Source: Anisakis pegreffii
Taxonomy: Eukaryota > Nematoda > Chromadorea > Rhabditida > Anisakidae
NCBI GenBank assembly: GCA_035041965.1
Contig: JAPYMA010003025.1
Span: forward strand, 245,919-309,918
DNA length: 64,000 nt
Direction of reading: 5' to 3'
A program made the position numbers and the translations under genes. The notes under the pieces were generated by a model. The model made no database searches, had not been told where the DNA came from, and saw only the letters and a list, made by a program, of their open reading frames with translations. This document shows positions 14,436 to 25,326 of this stretch, in pieces (position 1 is the first letter of the stretch; each line of letters opens with the position of its first letter).

Positions 14436-17400
14436 ATGCGAACATTTTTCGTCATTTTCGCATTATCTGTTGCTTTCACTCTGTCAGCTACGAGGATTCT
14501 CTTCAAAATACCATCCAAATGGAATCGGAATCCTGGTACCAATTCATTTGTTTGATAACTATAATCATTCGTTAACAGAGACAGCTTAGGTGTAGAATCA
14601 AGTCTTTTAATCACTTCCTTTTAAATAGTTTTCATTGCATATCTGAAAGTGCTGAAAGGTTCACGTGAGAGCTGGAAAAACTAAACTGTAATACGAATGT
14701 AAAATCATTGTCATGGAACTTAGAGGTTTTATATTATATTATAATTTCATTTACTATAGATTGCGTACTAGCTGTATTCGTAAGAACGTCATGATTTTTT
14801 ACATATCATTCATTGCATATCTGAAAGTGCTTGTTCTCAAGGTCATACACTATTATCAGAAAAGATGTTTGAAATCCCAAAATAATTTCTGTCGATCAGT
14901 GAAAATGCTGCTCCCGTGCGCAAATCACGAAACATTTTCATTTATCATGAACAATTCCGGACCTAAGCAGTCATCAATTCACTGCCAAGTGCACGAAAAT
15001 GGCAGATTTCATACATCTGTTTCATGATGAAGATCCTCCTTATCAGTCTTTGTTTGATATCATCGTCGTTTTCGAAACAAGAAATTATTACACATGCGAA
15101 TGATGCATGATTTCGCAATTCGTTTGAAATCAAACGCGATCCGATAACACCATATTCCTTCAAAATAAACGGCGAGCGCATTTAGATTAATATCTTAATT
15201 TTGAAAAGAAACACCGCTTTAACGATGAATTCGCAAAATTTCGTCAGTTGAAAAGAAAACATTTTGGCGAAAGTGATGATCTTATACGAATTTTGCAATA
15301 ACTCAATTAATCAAACAATCAATTACCTCAACACAAAGGCTGCTGTCGTGAAAAGCGTACCAGATCCATGAACTCATTCAATTTAGATAAGAACATGTCG
15401 TATATAAGCATTTAAGGATGGCCCGGTGTGAAGATACGATTAACGAAGAAGGGCGCCGAACATGTGAAAAACGTTGGTGTGAAAATTTTAAATGAAGAAA
15501 TTTCACAGCTACGAGGCTTCAGCGCTGAACATTCATTTTCACAACCAGGTTGTGTGTTGATATCATCAACTCGCATTCATAGGCCTACAACGAGATTCCT
15601 CGTAATTATTAAGAACTCTATTCTGAGTTGTAAAGGTCCGTACTGACTAGTTCACAAGAATTGTAGTAGTGACACTTGCTACAGGTGTGTCAACCATCGC
15701 TCCCAGTCGATTGTGCACATTACCTAAAACTCGAGGTGAATACTGAAGTGATCATGCGGGTGCTGAAAAACTGCATTAGTCTGCATTGTTTTCAAGTGCG
15801 CTCTGTCCTTTCTTGTGTCCGGTTATGAAATAGGCCAAAAAATGCTCTTTTCTATTTTATGGACGATTAATTCTCCAGTTCTTTACAGGATTCAATGGTA
15901 AATTACTTCTATCCAATCTACAAGTGTTACATTACGTACCACCAGTCAATACAGCACTCAACTTCATGCCACCCTCGTATATTCTCCTTCAACTTCAAGG
16001 AATTGATATCGCGTGAGTTTCTCAATAGGAGTCTGATAATCATGCTTCGAAAATAGCATCCTCGGTTGGTGGGGATGATCACCGTGCAGTTAGTCAGTAT
16101 TCTCAATAGTCCATCAAAGCTGAAGTTTAGATGGTTTTCAGGTTAACCGGAAGGTTTCTCGGATTGGTTGGCTTGATGTCAATCCAAGGTGCCGTGACCG
16201 GCGATCTCCGGCAATTGAGCATCAGCATTCAGACTGAATTCAAAACAGCACCAGATGGTCTTATGCAAGTTAGGGTGCGGCTTTGCGTTTTGCGTGAACA
16301 ACTCTAGAATTCCATTCAAATGTTGTAACCGATGTACTAGCTCTGTAAAATTCACTGCAATTAGAATGATGTTTTTCGCATTAATCTGCTAACAATAAGT
16401 TAATTCGATAGGTCAACAATTTTCTTAGCCAGAACTTACTTACTTCAAAATTGAAATATGGTTCGGTCGGAATTTAACGGCTCCAGTGCTGTTGATAATT
16501 CAACGGAGAACACGAAATTTTCAGGTAGTTGACTGCTCAACGACGGTACGCTATAGTGAGTTCTACATCGATGCTGAGGGGCCATTCAGTGGTCTCGTTA
16601 AGATGTTTGAGGTAGCGTTTATCGACCTTAAGGGGACTGCATACATTTTAACGTTGGTTAACTAAGGAAATCCAGCTATTTGCATAGAGGAAATAGCTCA
16701 GAAGCGAACTGTGCAAACAAATTAAGCTTGGAAAAATTCAACGCAGTTTTCTATTAAGCTTGTCTCACTTCAAATGAATTTAATGCAGGTACAAATAAAT
16801 GATGCGATAAGGCAACAAATACCGAGCGTTTTGTGTAGTAGTATACAAAAATTCATCGAGGACGCATCACCGGCGCTATTCAAAGTTTGTTTTATGCATT
16901 TTCAATCAAATCAAAATCGTTCATAACTTTGGAATAATTTCATCTGATCACAGCAGATAGAGTCTAGTGTTTCTGCACGATTCTTACCTCGTCGTTGAAC
17001 TTGGTGAGCCAATATACTGCCAGGCGGGATCATGTAATGTGATGATGCTCTCTCAACAAACTGTGTGGTTATTTGAAGAGACTCGCTCGTGCGGATCTCA
17101 GTGATCAGTTCAAAACCCCTGGGCCAATCGGTATTCCGGCAGTGGAACGCTTAGTGCATCGATTCACGAAGGGACTTTACATCGATAACCGAAACATTGC
17201 TGATCCTACAATTACTTACGATTTCTTTGAAACACAACAATCGGGTCAGTCAATAAATTCATACGCATTCAACATATACTCACAGCGCATTTCTTGCGGT
17301 GAATCCAAATGTTTTAATTCTTCCCAAAGCAAAAAAAAAAATATTCCAGGCAATGTGATTGGTTCTGCACCAATTATCTCATCCTGCAGATGAGATAATT

Positions 17401-19155
17401 GGTGCAGAACCTATTATTGCAACTGCTGTTATAATATCAAAAATTTTAATCACCCGGATCTAAAGAGCAATATCGCAATCCAGTCAAAAATCTTCCAAAA
17501 AACTGCATCTGAAGTCACAGATTTTCGTAGATACTTCAGCAAAAATTCAAAAACAGTAAAAATTCCTGGGATTTTAATTTCGATTCCTATCATATTCTTT
17601 CACACAGTTCAGGTGAGATTCGATACGACGATAATCCACGCCGTACACCGTTCTTCCCGTCTCCAATGCGCACCACGAATGATTCTGATCGAATGCTCTA
17701 CTTTTATGGATCTGAATATTTGTTTAATTCATTGCTATTTCATGCATATGAAGGGAATCGACTAATGCTCGAGGTAAGGTCCGTTCGCATCGAACTGATT
17801 TAGTTCAGCAGTGCAAAAAACCGAATCAATCCTCAAATTGATAACAGATGAATGTCTCGTTTCCAGAATCATGATTTCATTAGCAAACTGTGGTTTATTA
17901 CGCTTTCATTGATGTGTTCATTCGTCAAGATGTTTGTAAATTCAGATTGACGAATCATCGTTGCCACCAACGTATAAACCACTTCTGTGGACATCGTGTG
18001 CGAAGCCAACAGGCGGAAACTTTTTGGCAACGTTTTGTCTCGGAAAGCTAATTCCGGCAATCGCTGAGAAATTCCCAAATGCGACATCATCGTTCGTTCT
18101 GATTCCACACGAATTGCCTGTATTCGAGCTGATCGACGGCATTGGCACAATTGATCTGAAAAGTTTATTCTTCGAAGTTTTTTGATCGAATCTGAATCAC
18201 CTGTTAAGGAATGCAAGTTTCCGGAAAAAATTGACTATAACATCCACTAGATTTGCCAGGCAGTCGTATAACCGAGAAGTTAGATATTATTTCTTATAGT
18301 ATTGGTGCGGCAAACGTTTTATGAGGGAATATTTGAATTTCAGCAAGAGTCTTGACGTATATTAATGAGGGAAGACGACGGCGACAAATTTTAGTGAGTT
18401 CAACGGATGTAGTTGCGGATTTACGCTTGCTGATTGATGATCACAATTTTGCTGCAGACTTTAAACTTCATAAACTCGCAGTCGGGTGAGTTCAATGGGT
18501 TCACTTCAGTGGGAGAGCATTATGATTTTGAATTCAGATGTAAGCTTTTTGAGCAGAAATTTTCAGAAACTTGTGCCCGTTTGGAATTTTTTTCAGAAAT
18601 TGAAGTTTGGCTTTGTGGAATTTCAGATTGCATCGAAGTGCAGTGGATGGTATCAGTAGTGAAGAAATTTCACAAATGGCACCACTCGCTAAAACCTTCC
18701 TTGGTCCACAACTGTCGAAAGCACTACGTAAAGGTCTACCGTTTCCACTGCAGGTTTCGCTACAAATATTTAATTCACTGTCATTATTCAACCACGTGCC
18801 AATGTCTTATTTCAGACAAATATTGTTGTCTTAAGCAAAAACGTTTTATAAACAATTCAAAATAGAGAATAATCAACAGATTGCATCATCACGTTCTCAT
18901 ATGATTATATGTTTCTGTATAACACATAAGATATGCTTCTGGTGATTGAAGAACATTTGTATCGTTGTTTTCGTTCAGGAATCGCTTGAATTCATTAATC
19001 CACAACTGCGAGTTCATGACGGTTTCGTCGAATTGGCCACAGACTTTCGACTGGGTGAGCGAAAACTACGCGCCGAAGTCAAACAAGCGTTCCAGTCGAA
19101 ATTCTATCGCCACTCATTACCTCCTCGGTCATCAAACACACATTTAGACTATTGA
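14436..19155 (+). CDS. BPI/LBP-family secreted lipid-binding protein
   Basis: Twelve exons: 14436-14535, 15417-15548, 15889-16012, 16142-16268, 16525-16611, 16789-16884, 17079-17244, 17613-17773, 17946-18162, 18344-18485, 18627-18753, 18979-19155. Lengths sum to a multiple of three (551 aa; vertebrate BPI is about 487). It starts with a signal peptide (MRTFFVIFALSVAFTLSA), then the N-terminal barrel opening PGVKIRLTKKGAEHV, which resembles the PGxxxRxTxKGL motif of BPI. A Cys in VVDCSTTVRY and one in PSVLCSSIQKF match the conserved disulfide pair. The second barrel carries DRMLYFYGSEYLFNSL, LIPAIAEKFPNAT, LRKGLPFPLQ and DGFVELATDFRLG. Members bind lipopolysaccharide or phospholipid outside the cell; nematode members are little studied. 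Exon 7 is the weakest: it uses an AAG acceptor, and its first 20 or so residues lack family similarity. Confidence 0.85.
14631..14831. repeat. Separated 23-bp direct repeat in the BPI-like intron 1
   Basis: The sequence TTCATTGCATATCTGAAAGT followed by GCT occurs at 14631-14653 and again at 14809-14831, identical in both, inside the first intron. The intervening 155 bp is AT-rich. It may be the trace of a small insertion or duplication. Confidence 0.75.
17361..17411. repeat. Perfect 23-bp inverted repeat (hairpin) in intron
   Basis: The left arm 17361-17383 begins GGTTCTGCACCAATTATCTC, and the right arm 17389-17411 is its exact reverse complement. The 5-nt loop is CTGCA. It lies in the intron between exons ending at 17244 and starting at 17613 of the BPI-like gene, just after a poly-A run near 17329-17340. 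No mismatch occurs over 23 pairs, unlike the diverged repeats elsewhere in the window. Confidence 0.95.
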
Positions 19156-19289
19156 TTTGCTCAACCTCTGCGGCTTCAATGAACCTTCAATGAACTCAGA
19201 AGTCGACTTCAATCAGCTCGAAGCGTTCCTGCTGTGGCTATAATGAACCTTTAACGTCATAGTTATGATTGACTATTGTATTATATTGA

Positions 19290-19295
19290 AATAAA
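19290..19295 (+). terminator. AATAAA polyadenylation signal of the BPI-like gene
   Basis: AATAAA lies about 135 bases after the TGA of the BPI-like gene, in AT-rich sequence. It is the first canonical signal downstream. Confidence 0.6.
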
Positions 19296-20814
19296 ATAAT
19301 CTTCGTCTGTTGTTTATTATTCACTCTCAGTAATATAACAACACACAATAACTTTGCTGTTTTTCAATGTGAACTAATCAACGTATTTTCTTACATTAGG
19401 AAAATTGTGATTTGCAATGAAATTTCACAGATCAGAGAATAATTCAAAAGGTCAGACTTCTCTATTCTGCCATTATGTTCTATCATATGATCAGTGATCA
19501 GTAAAAAAGGCAACCAATCTAATGGCAACAACAAACTCATCATCAGTAAGAGAAACCATATGTACTGGCCAGTATCAAGACTGGAGTTTCGCATCAGTTG
19601 AACGTTCTGTTCTGCTCATTTAGGCGAGTTTTCGGTGGATTTTTGAAAGCTGCAGCAGTTTAACGGTGAAAAACTGTTAACGATCAGATCGTTGAATTCA
19701 GCAATCAGGAGAACTACGCTTCAACGAAATTTGCAAAGTAACGTACGATGGCCATCAGCAATAAATCAAATGCAGCCAAATACCAAACAGTACTTATCGA
19801 TTGACTTTCAAATTGATGCGACATTTTCGAAGTGCATTGAGGAGGCAGGCATCATCCATCAGTGCAGTCAACAACCTCATCACATTCACTTAATCACGTA
19901 CTGAAAATGTCTCTAATGACGAAGTATTCCATATGCGAAGCCATGAATTAATCGAATTTGTAATATTTCATCCAGAAATCGGAATTGAGGAACATAAAAT
20001 ATAATGATAACGAGATGAAGGTTGCTATTCGAAGAAACGTTTACATATGGAACGGCCATGTGGTTGTGAGTTTTTCTTTTCAAAAAATTACCATATGGTT
20101 TGCGAATGTGAAATGATGAATCGATATCGTTCCAAACAAAAAATGCCATTTTAATCGCTGCTCACAACACCACAACGGATCACTGCAATCACGAATAACA
20201 ACAATGCCGTTGAATTGTTGATTCGCTAAATGGAGTCCTCCTTTTCGCATGTTTGACAAAATGTAACAAAAAATCGACGAGATTAACGAAGAATTATCAA
20301 AATATTGTCGACGTTCAACTGCTGATTCCAATCCATTCACTTTTTCAGTTCTCGTTTATTGATGTTTATCATATTTCATTCTCACATGCGAGAATATTAA
20401 TGGTTCAATTCGTCAATATTATTCATTCGGTCCGTTAATGTTAATAATTTGATACGCCAGTACTGTTAAATCAATTCGTCAATATCATTAATTTGATTGT
20501 CTGATATTGTTATTTGGTTCGTCAATACAATTAACTGAATTCAATGCTATTATTAATTCAATTCATCAGATAAAATCACATAAATAAAGACATCTAGCTC
20601 AGTGTTGATTCAGTTACGGGCGCAGTATATACCATTATAGGATCATTAAAGTGTAGATTCATTTTTGATTCACATTCATCACGTGTAACATTTAGCTGAG
20701 CACGAACGATCTCATGATCAGTGAATTCTTCCGTCTCTAAAAATATTTTAAAATTTCAATTTTCCCAGCTATGCTACGTTGCCTTCATTTGATTTTCTAG
20801 TGTATATGATTGTT
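19296..20814. other. Intergenic, with a degenerate AT repeat
   Basis: No supported gene. Around 20400-20570 the words TTCGTCAATA and ATTAATT recur with drift about every 50-60 bases (CAATTCGTCAATATTATTCA, CAATTCGTCAATATCATTAA, GGTTCGTCAATACAATTAAC), suggesting an old, decayed minisatellite. Scattered ORFs under 90 codons show no family features. Confidence 0.5.
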
Positions 20815-21057
20815 TTACATGCGATTTTCGAATGATGCCATCGATTCGTATTTATTCAAACCGATTCTTTTTACACCATCGTAAATTTCATTATTGATTG
20901 TTGTTCGAATATCACGGTTGCTCCTATAATCACCTTGAAAAAAAGGTGGTACTTTGATCCCGTTTTTTGAGATACTGATATGACGCAACATCGTGTTTTC
21001 TTTCATTTCGTCACTTATGTTGTCACCTGTGTTGATTACGTATTCAGAGATGAGCAT
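20815..21057 (-). CDS. Hypothetical 80-codon ORF
   Basis: I do not recognise it. The frame is polar with a mixed composition (GDNISDEMKENTMLRHISIS), which looks more protein-like than the AT-driven ORFs nearby. It could be a 3' exon of the secreted-type ORF at 21188-21726 on the same strand, but I found no junction that preserves the frame. Calling it a gene is speculative. Confidence 0.2.
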   Translation of the reverse strand: MLISEYVINTGDNISDEMKENTMLRHISISKNGIKVPPFFQGDYRSNRDIRTTINNEIYDGVKRIGLNKYESMASFENRM

Positions 21058-21187
21058 AAATTATGAGTTGATTCAATTTTCGTACTTTTTCGCTTATTCA
21101 TTTAATACATCTTTGCATCAATAATATACGCTCTTCTTACAAACGTTTCTAATTAAAGTGTTCTTCTTACTAGTCTGATACAACAAC

Positions 21188-21726
21188 TTATTGATGTCTG
21201 CTCACGTTCCGTTCATGGCGTTCGAATTTTTTCAAGTCATTCACTTCGAACGTCCCGAATAAATTGTATTCGAGAATTTTTTCAATGAGTAGGGTTTGAT
21301 TTCGATCTCCATTGGACTTCGTGTCACACTCCTTTTGTGTTCTATTACAAACACTTTCTAATGCACGAATAAATGTTACACTGATTTCTTTCAGGCATTT
21401 CTTCGTCGTTTTGCAGTCACCTTCTCTGTGTTTCATAAATACAAAAAAATACGACATTGAACAAGGTATGGAAAAGTTTATGTTTTGAAAAAATCGCTGG
21501 AAATGCAATCAGAAAATATATTAGAAAGGATTCGATTCTATGAAAAAGCAGAAATCTCAAATTCTTTCTGAGAACTTTCGCATTTTCTGTGGGAAAAAAA
21601 TTGTTTCATTCTCAGAATATTTATTTGTGGAACAAATACCACCATCATGATGAGGATTAACGCACATCGAAATGCATTTTGTGGCGAATGTTCGGCATGA
21701 GCCATGATAATCATTTGAATATACAA
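21188..21726 (-). CDS. Possible small secreted Cys-containing protein (two ORFs, splice unclear)
   Basis: Two adjacent minus-strand ORFs are grouped here. The 5' one (21726-21538) contains MAHAEHSPQNAFRCALILIM followed by more hydrophobic residues, resembling a signal peptide or anchor. The 3' one (21508-21188) is hydrophilic, with Cys residues in EGDCKTTKKCLKEIS, LESVCNRT and KECDTKS and two N-glycosylation sequons (NRT, NQT). A TTTCCAG acceptor opens the second ORF near 21487, but no unique in-frame donor stands out in the first. The family is unknown. It may instead be chance ORFs upstream of the divergent fumarase-like gene. Confidence 0.3.
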
Positions 21727-21889
21727 AGATCAATTATATTTACCATCGATTAATTGCAGGAGGAAGCATCGAACGTTACATTGATATCTCCCATTCAAAT
21801 ACAAATAATAATAATCATTTCTGGTCTCTTCTTCCCGTTATTACAACGTACTATCGTGAGCAATTGCATTCGTTTGAACTGTTCCGAAG

Positions 21890-23245
21890 ATGATTGCTGC
21901 TGCTTCAAACGTAAACAAAACTGCTGAAAGTAAAACTCGTGTAGAATATGATACTTTCGGTGAAGTATTGGTGCCTGCACATCGTTATTATGGTGCACAA
22001 ACGGCGCGCTCGTTGAAGAATTTCCGCATCGGTGATGAGCTCGAAGAGCAGATGCCATTCCCAATTATTCGCGCTTTTGGTATTTTCAAAAAAGCGGCCG
22101 CTGAAGTGAATTGCGAATTTGGATTGGATCCGACGATTGCACGTGCCATATCGCAAGCCTCTGACGAGGTTGTCAGTGGTCAGTTTGATGATGATTTTCC
22201 GTTGGTGATATGGCAAACCGGTTCGGGTACGCAAACGAATATGAACGCGAACGAGGTGATTGCAAATCGTGCCATTGAATTGCTGCACGGACAAATCGGT
22301 AGCAAACAGCCAGTGCATCCGAACGATCATGTCAACATGTCACAGTCCACGAACGATGCTTTCCCGACAGTCATGCATATTGCTGTCATGTGTGATCTGA
22401 ATGTCAATATGGTGCCGTCCATTCAAAAACTCATTGAAACTTTTGAAAAGAAAGCAAAACAACTAAAAAATATCTATCTTCATAACGCCACCGCGAATAT
22501 TCCGCTGAATTTTGGTGACCTGTTCAATGAATTCGCCAAACTTCTTAGCGCTGATCTACAGTGCTGCCTTCAAAAGGCTATGCCACGACTGTTGGTGTTG
22601 GCTGCCGGTGGCACGGCCGTCGGTACCGGCTTGAATGCACCGCAAGGATTCGCTGAGAAAATGGCTGATCGCATAGCCGAACTGACGGGGTATCCGTTCA
22701 AAACAGCGCCGAATAAATTCGAGGCGTTGGCCGCTCACGATGCTATGGTTGAGTGTCATGCTGCACTGAATATGCTCGCGCTGGCGCTCATGCAAATTGC
22801 CACTAAACTTCATGAAATCGACTATTCCGCAACAAGCGCATATCAAATCATTGACGCAGAAAGTGCCGAGAATGAGGAATCTGATCGCTTTTCGGAATAC
22901 GTTCCAAAGATGCGAGTGGAAATTGATGTGACACACTGCGAAATGTTGGCCATGCTAGCCGCTCAAGTGGTCGGTAATCACACCTCGGTGACCGTCGGAG
23001 GGTCGAATGGTCATTTTGAGTTGAACACTTTCAAGCCGTTAATTGTTAGCAATGTGCTACAATCGACAAAGTTGATAGCGGATTGCTGTGATGCATTCCG
23101 TGTGAATTGTATAGATTGTATTCGCATTGTGAAAGCATTTCCGGACACTACTAACTGTAATGACAAGAATATCAATCAGAGTAATCACGCTCACATTAAT
23201 AGCCGTTCGTTTGTGCCCATTCATAAGATTCCAATGCTTAAGTAA
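21890..23245 (+). CDS. Fumarase-like protein, single exon, catalytic motifs lost
   Basis: Uninterrupted 451-codon ORF clearly related to class II fumarate hydratase (fumarate + water to malate, TCA cycle). Retained: TGSGTQTNMNANEVIANRA (residues 110-128), HPNDHVN, SQSTNDAFPT, LAAGGTAVGTGLN, APNKFEALAAHDA and VTVGGSNGHFELN. Lost: the GRTHTQ segment with the catalytic His reads YLHNAT (196-201); the Lys before SQS is Met150; and the flexible loop GSSxMPGKxNP, with the catalytic Ser, Lys and Asn, is replaced by unrelated sequence (about 331-349). After NVLQSTKLIADCCDAF the C-terminal domain does not resemble fumarase. No mitochondrial presequence is evident. The other long genes here are intron-rich, so a retrocopy origin is plausible. 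The long intact frame argues against a simple dead pseudogene. Probably a pseudoenzyme; activity as a fumarase is unlikely. Confidence 0.85.
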   Translation: MIAAASNVNKTAESKTRVEYDTFGEVLVPAHRYYGAQTARSLKNFRIGDELEEQMPFPIIRAFGIFKKAAAEVNCEFGLDPTIARAISQASDEVVSGQFDDDFPLVIWQTGSGTQTNMNANEVIANRAIELLHGQIGSKQPVHPNDHVNMSQSTNDAFPTVMHIAVMCDLNVNMVPSIQKLIETFEKKAKQLKNIYLHNATANIPLNFGDLFNEFAKLLSADLQCCLQKAMPRLLVLAAGGTAVGTGLNAPQGFAEKMADRIAELTGYPFKTAPNKFEALAAHDAMVECHAALNMLALALMQIATKLHEIDYSATSAYQIIDAESAENEESDRFSEYVPKMRVEIDVTHCEMLAMLAAQVVGNHTSVTVGGSNGHFELNTFKPLIVSNVLQSTKLIADCCDAFRVNCIDCIRIVKAFPDTTNCNDKNINQSNHAHINSRSFVPIHKIPMLK

Positions 23246-23267
23246 TCAGTCGTTTCATGTTGTTGCC

Positions 23268-23273
23268 AATAAA
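23268..23273 (+). terminator. AATAAA polyadenylation signal of the fumarase-like gene
   Basis: AATAAA lies 22 bases after the stop codon, a compact 3' end suggesting that the locus is transcribed and processed. Confidence 0.55.
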
Positions 23274-25282
23274 TTCATGTTTGTATATTGTTTTTATGAT
23301 AAATGTGATGCGATGTTTTTTTTAGAGAGAGTGCGATCACTTTATAAAAATTGCGGTATTTCTTTCCATGTCACTGAAGTTAAACATACTGAAGAAGATG
23401 TTAATTTGTTGAAATTTCTATCTTTGATGGGAAATTTTTTTTCAAACTAATGCAGCGATTACAAAAGAGGATAGATTTCATGAAACTGAATCAAATTTCA
23501 TTCATCAATGTCTCAGGGACTGAAAAATCAAGCGCTTAGAATTCAATCCAAATAGTATCCTGCATTGAATCAATTCAATTCGCAGCTAACATGTGTCTCA
23601 ATAAACATTGATTGAACAATATCAGATAGGTGAAAAAATCAAATGTTTAAGGTGCTAATATTAATTGATAATAACTAAAAACTTGCACTGGTGTGAAAGA
23701 ATCAAGTAGGGAAGCATTCATTCTTCAAGAGATATAATCAGCGAGAAGGCTCTGAAACACCCACCTGAGCGATGTAAGTGAAAGAATTGTTGAGTTCTGA
23801 ATGCAGTATGCAATCAGCAAATACTTATGCTGAGATAACAGAGCAAGAATATATTATGATCATAACAGTTATATAATGGTGTTAGAGTAAAGAAGACACA
23901 AATGAGTAAACAAAGGATTGGGATAAAGCATAACAAAAATTTGAGCAACAATACGGATTTCTGTATTTTTTTACGCCTCCGTTGCTACTTGCTGATGCTA
24001 CTTAGCACCTCAGCCTTAGTCGAAGAAGACGTTCAGTTCAAAGCATCAACAACAGCAATAGCAGCAGCCACCAGTTCAAGAGATATTATTACAGCATTAA
24101 AACGACCACTTACTTTTACCACTATCCAACAGAACACTCACATATTTGAACAATCAAATATCATTTCACTTGAACTCAGACCATTTCCACAGTTTATTTC
24201 TATTTCATCCGTCGTTTCATTCGTAGGGCGATTGATTCTTTGTTGCTATTCGAATTACTGCTAATGAACTCCGATTGCATCTCAATCGAATTTAATGATG
24301 GATCGACGTTCATCCATCAATAAAGTGACGTTCGTGTAGATTCAGTTTTTTTTTCTCTTAAGAATCTCGAATGCTTCAAAATGTTGTGTCGTTATTGAAA
24401 ATAATCTTGGCTGAGAAAATATTTACAATCAAAAAGATGAACGAAGTTATTTGATCGTGGAAGTTGATCAATAGATTAGTCAATAAATCTCGTTTTCATT
24501 GAAATCCAAACCATCATTACGGAGTAATCGTTTTGAAAGCACTCATCACTGTCAACTTGATTTCATAGACTTGCTTGTTTTTCTTGCGTTTCATTGAGTA
24601 TGATTCAAATTCAAATGTTTATTTTTGTTTATTTGCGTCAAACATGAAATCTGATCATCCTTCTTGTTGAACATAAATACGTAAGCATTTCTTCAGATCA
24701 CAGCAACACTCCACGAACTTGCACTGCAATGAAGCAATTGCTGACGTTTTATTTTTGTTGCTGATGAATGCATTCTTCATCATTCAAATTCATTACACAT
24801 TCCATCTAGTTGCTCGACCAGCTTTCTTGATAAACACCTCAACAAAACGATACTCTCAACTGATTCTCTCAGCTCTAACCTTATCACTATCATTATTATT
24901 ACCGAAAACTCAACGCCTCGTTTTTTTTTTGTTCGAGTCAATTTTTACTCCTCCTTTCTCTTCTGCCTTGCTTACTTTATGCTGTTGAAAGTTCTTCTAG
25001 CAGTGCTCAGGTATTTTATTCGAGTGGTTGACTCATACTTTGACCACGATTTCTAGTTTTGCGTAAGATCTCTTTTCTTCTCAAGACTTTTGATAGGTTT
25101 TTGAAAAGGACATCTCTGTTCGTTCTAAAGTTCGTAAACGTTAATGTTGTGTAATCTATGTGATGTGTTTTGATCTAGAACACTGAATTCGTAAGTTCAT
25201 TCAGCTCTAGCTCTTATCGTTTCTTTGAATGTGCATTGGATTGGTTAATTTATCGCAACGATTCAATTGCAATAAATAAAAG
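23274..25282. other. Intergenic region
   Basis: AT-rich sequence without a supported gene. An ORF at 23902-24264 includes a CAG/GCA-rich stretch (TTAIAAATSSRD), and another at 24719-24988 is hydrophobic; neither has domain features or convincing splice context. Several T-tracts are present. Confidence 0.5.
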
Positions 25283-25289
25283 TATAAAG
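25283..25289 (+). promoter_or_regulatory. TATA box of the Tyr-rich protein gene
   Basis: TATAAAG sits 44 bases upstream of the ATG at 25327, which would put initiation about 15 bases before the start codon. TATA boxes this close fit strongly expressed structural genes. Confidence 0.5.
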
Positions 25290-25326
25290 CCAACGAAAGC
25301 ATTTTGAGGATTGAGGAATCAGAGGG

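Noticed and set aside
14713..15027. 104-codon plus-strand ORF
   Set aside because: It lies wholly in the first intron of the BPI-like gene and has no family features; that intron is supported by matching phases on both sides.
20588..20640. tRNA-like start (TAGCTCAGTG) near 20595
   Set aside because: It resembles an A box, but no matching GGTTCGANTC follows at the required distance and no acceptor stem can be formed.
22556..22936. 126-codon minus-strand ORF inside the fumarase-like gene
   Set aside because: Shadow of the plus-strand frame, with no domain or splice context of its own.
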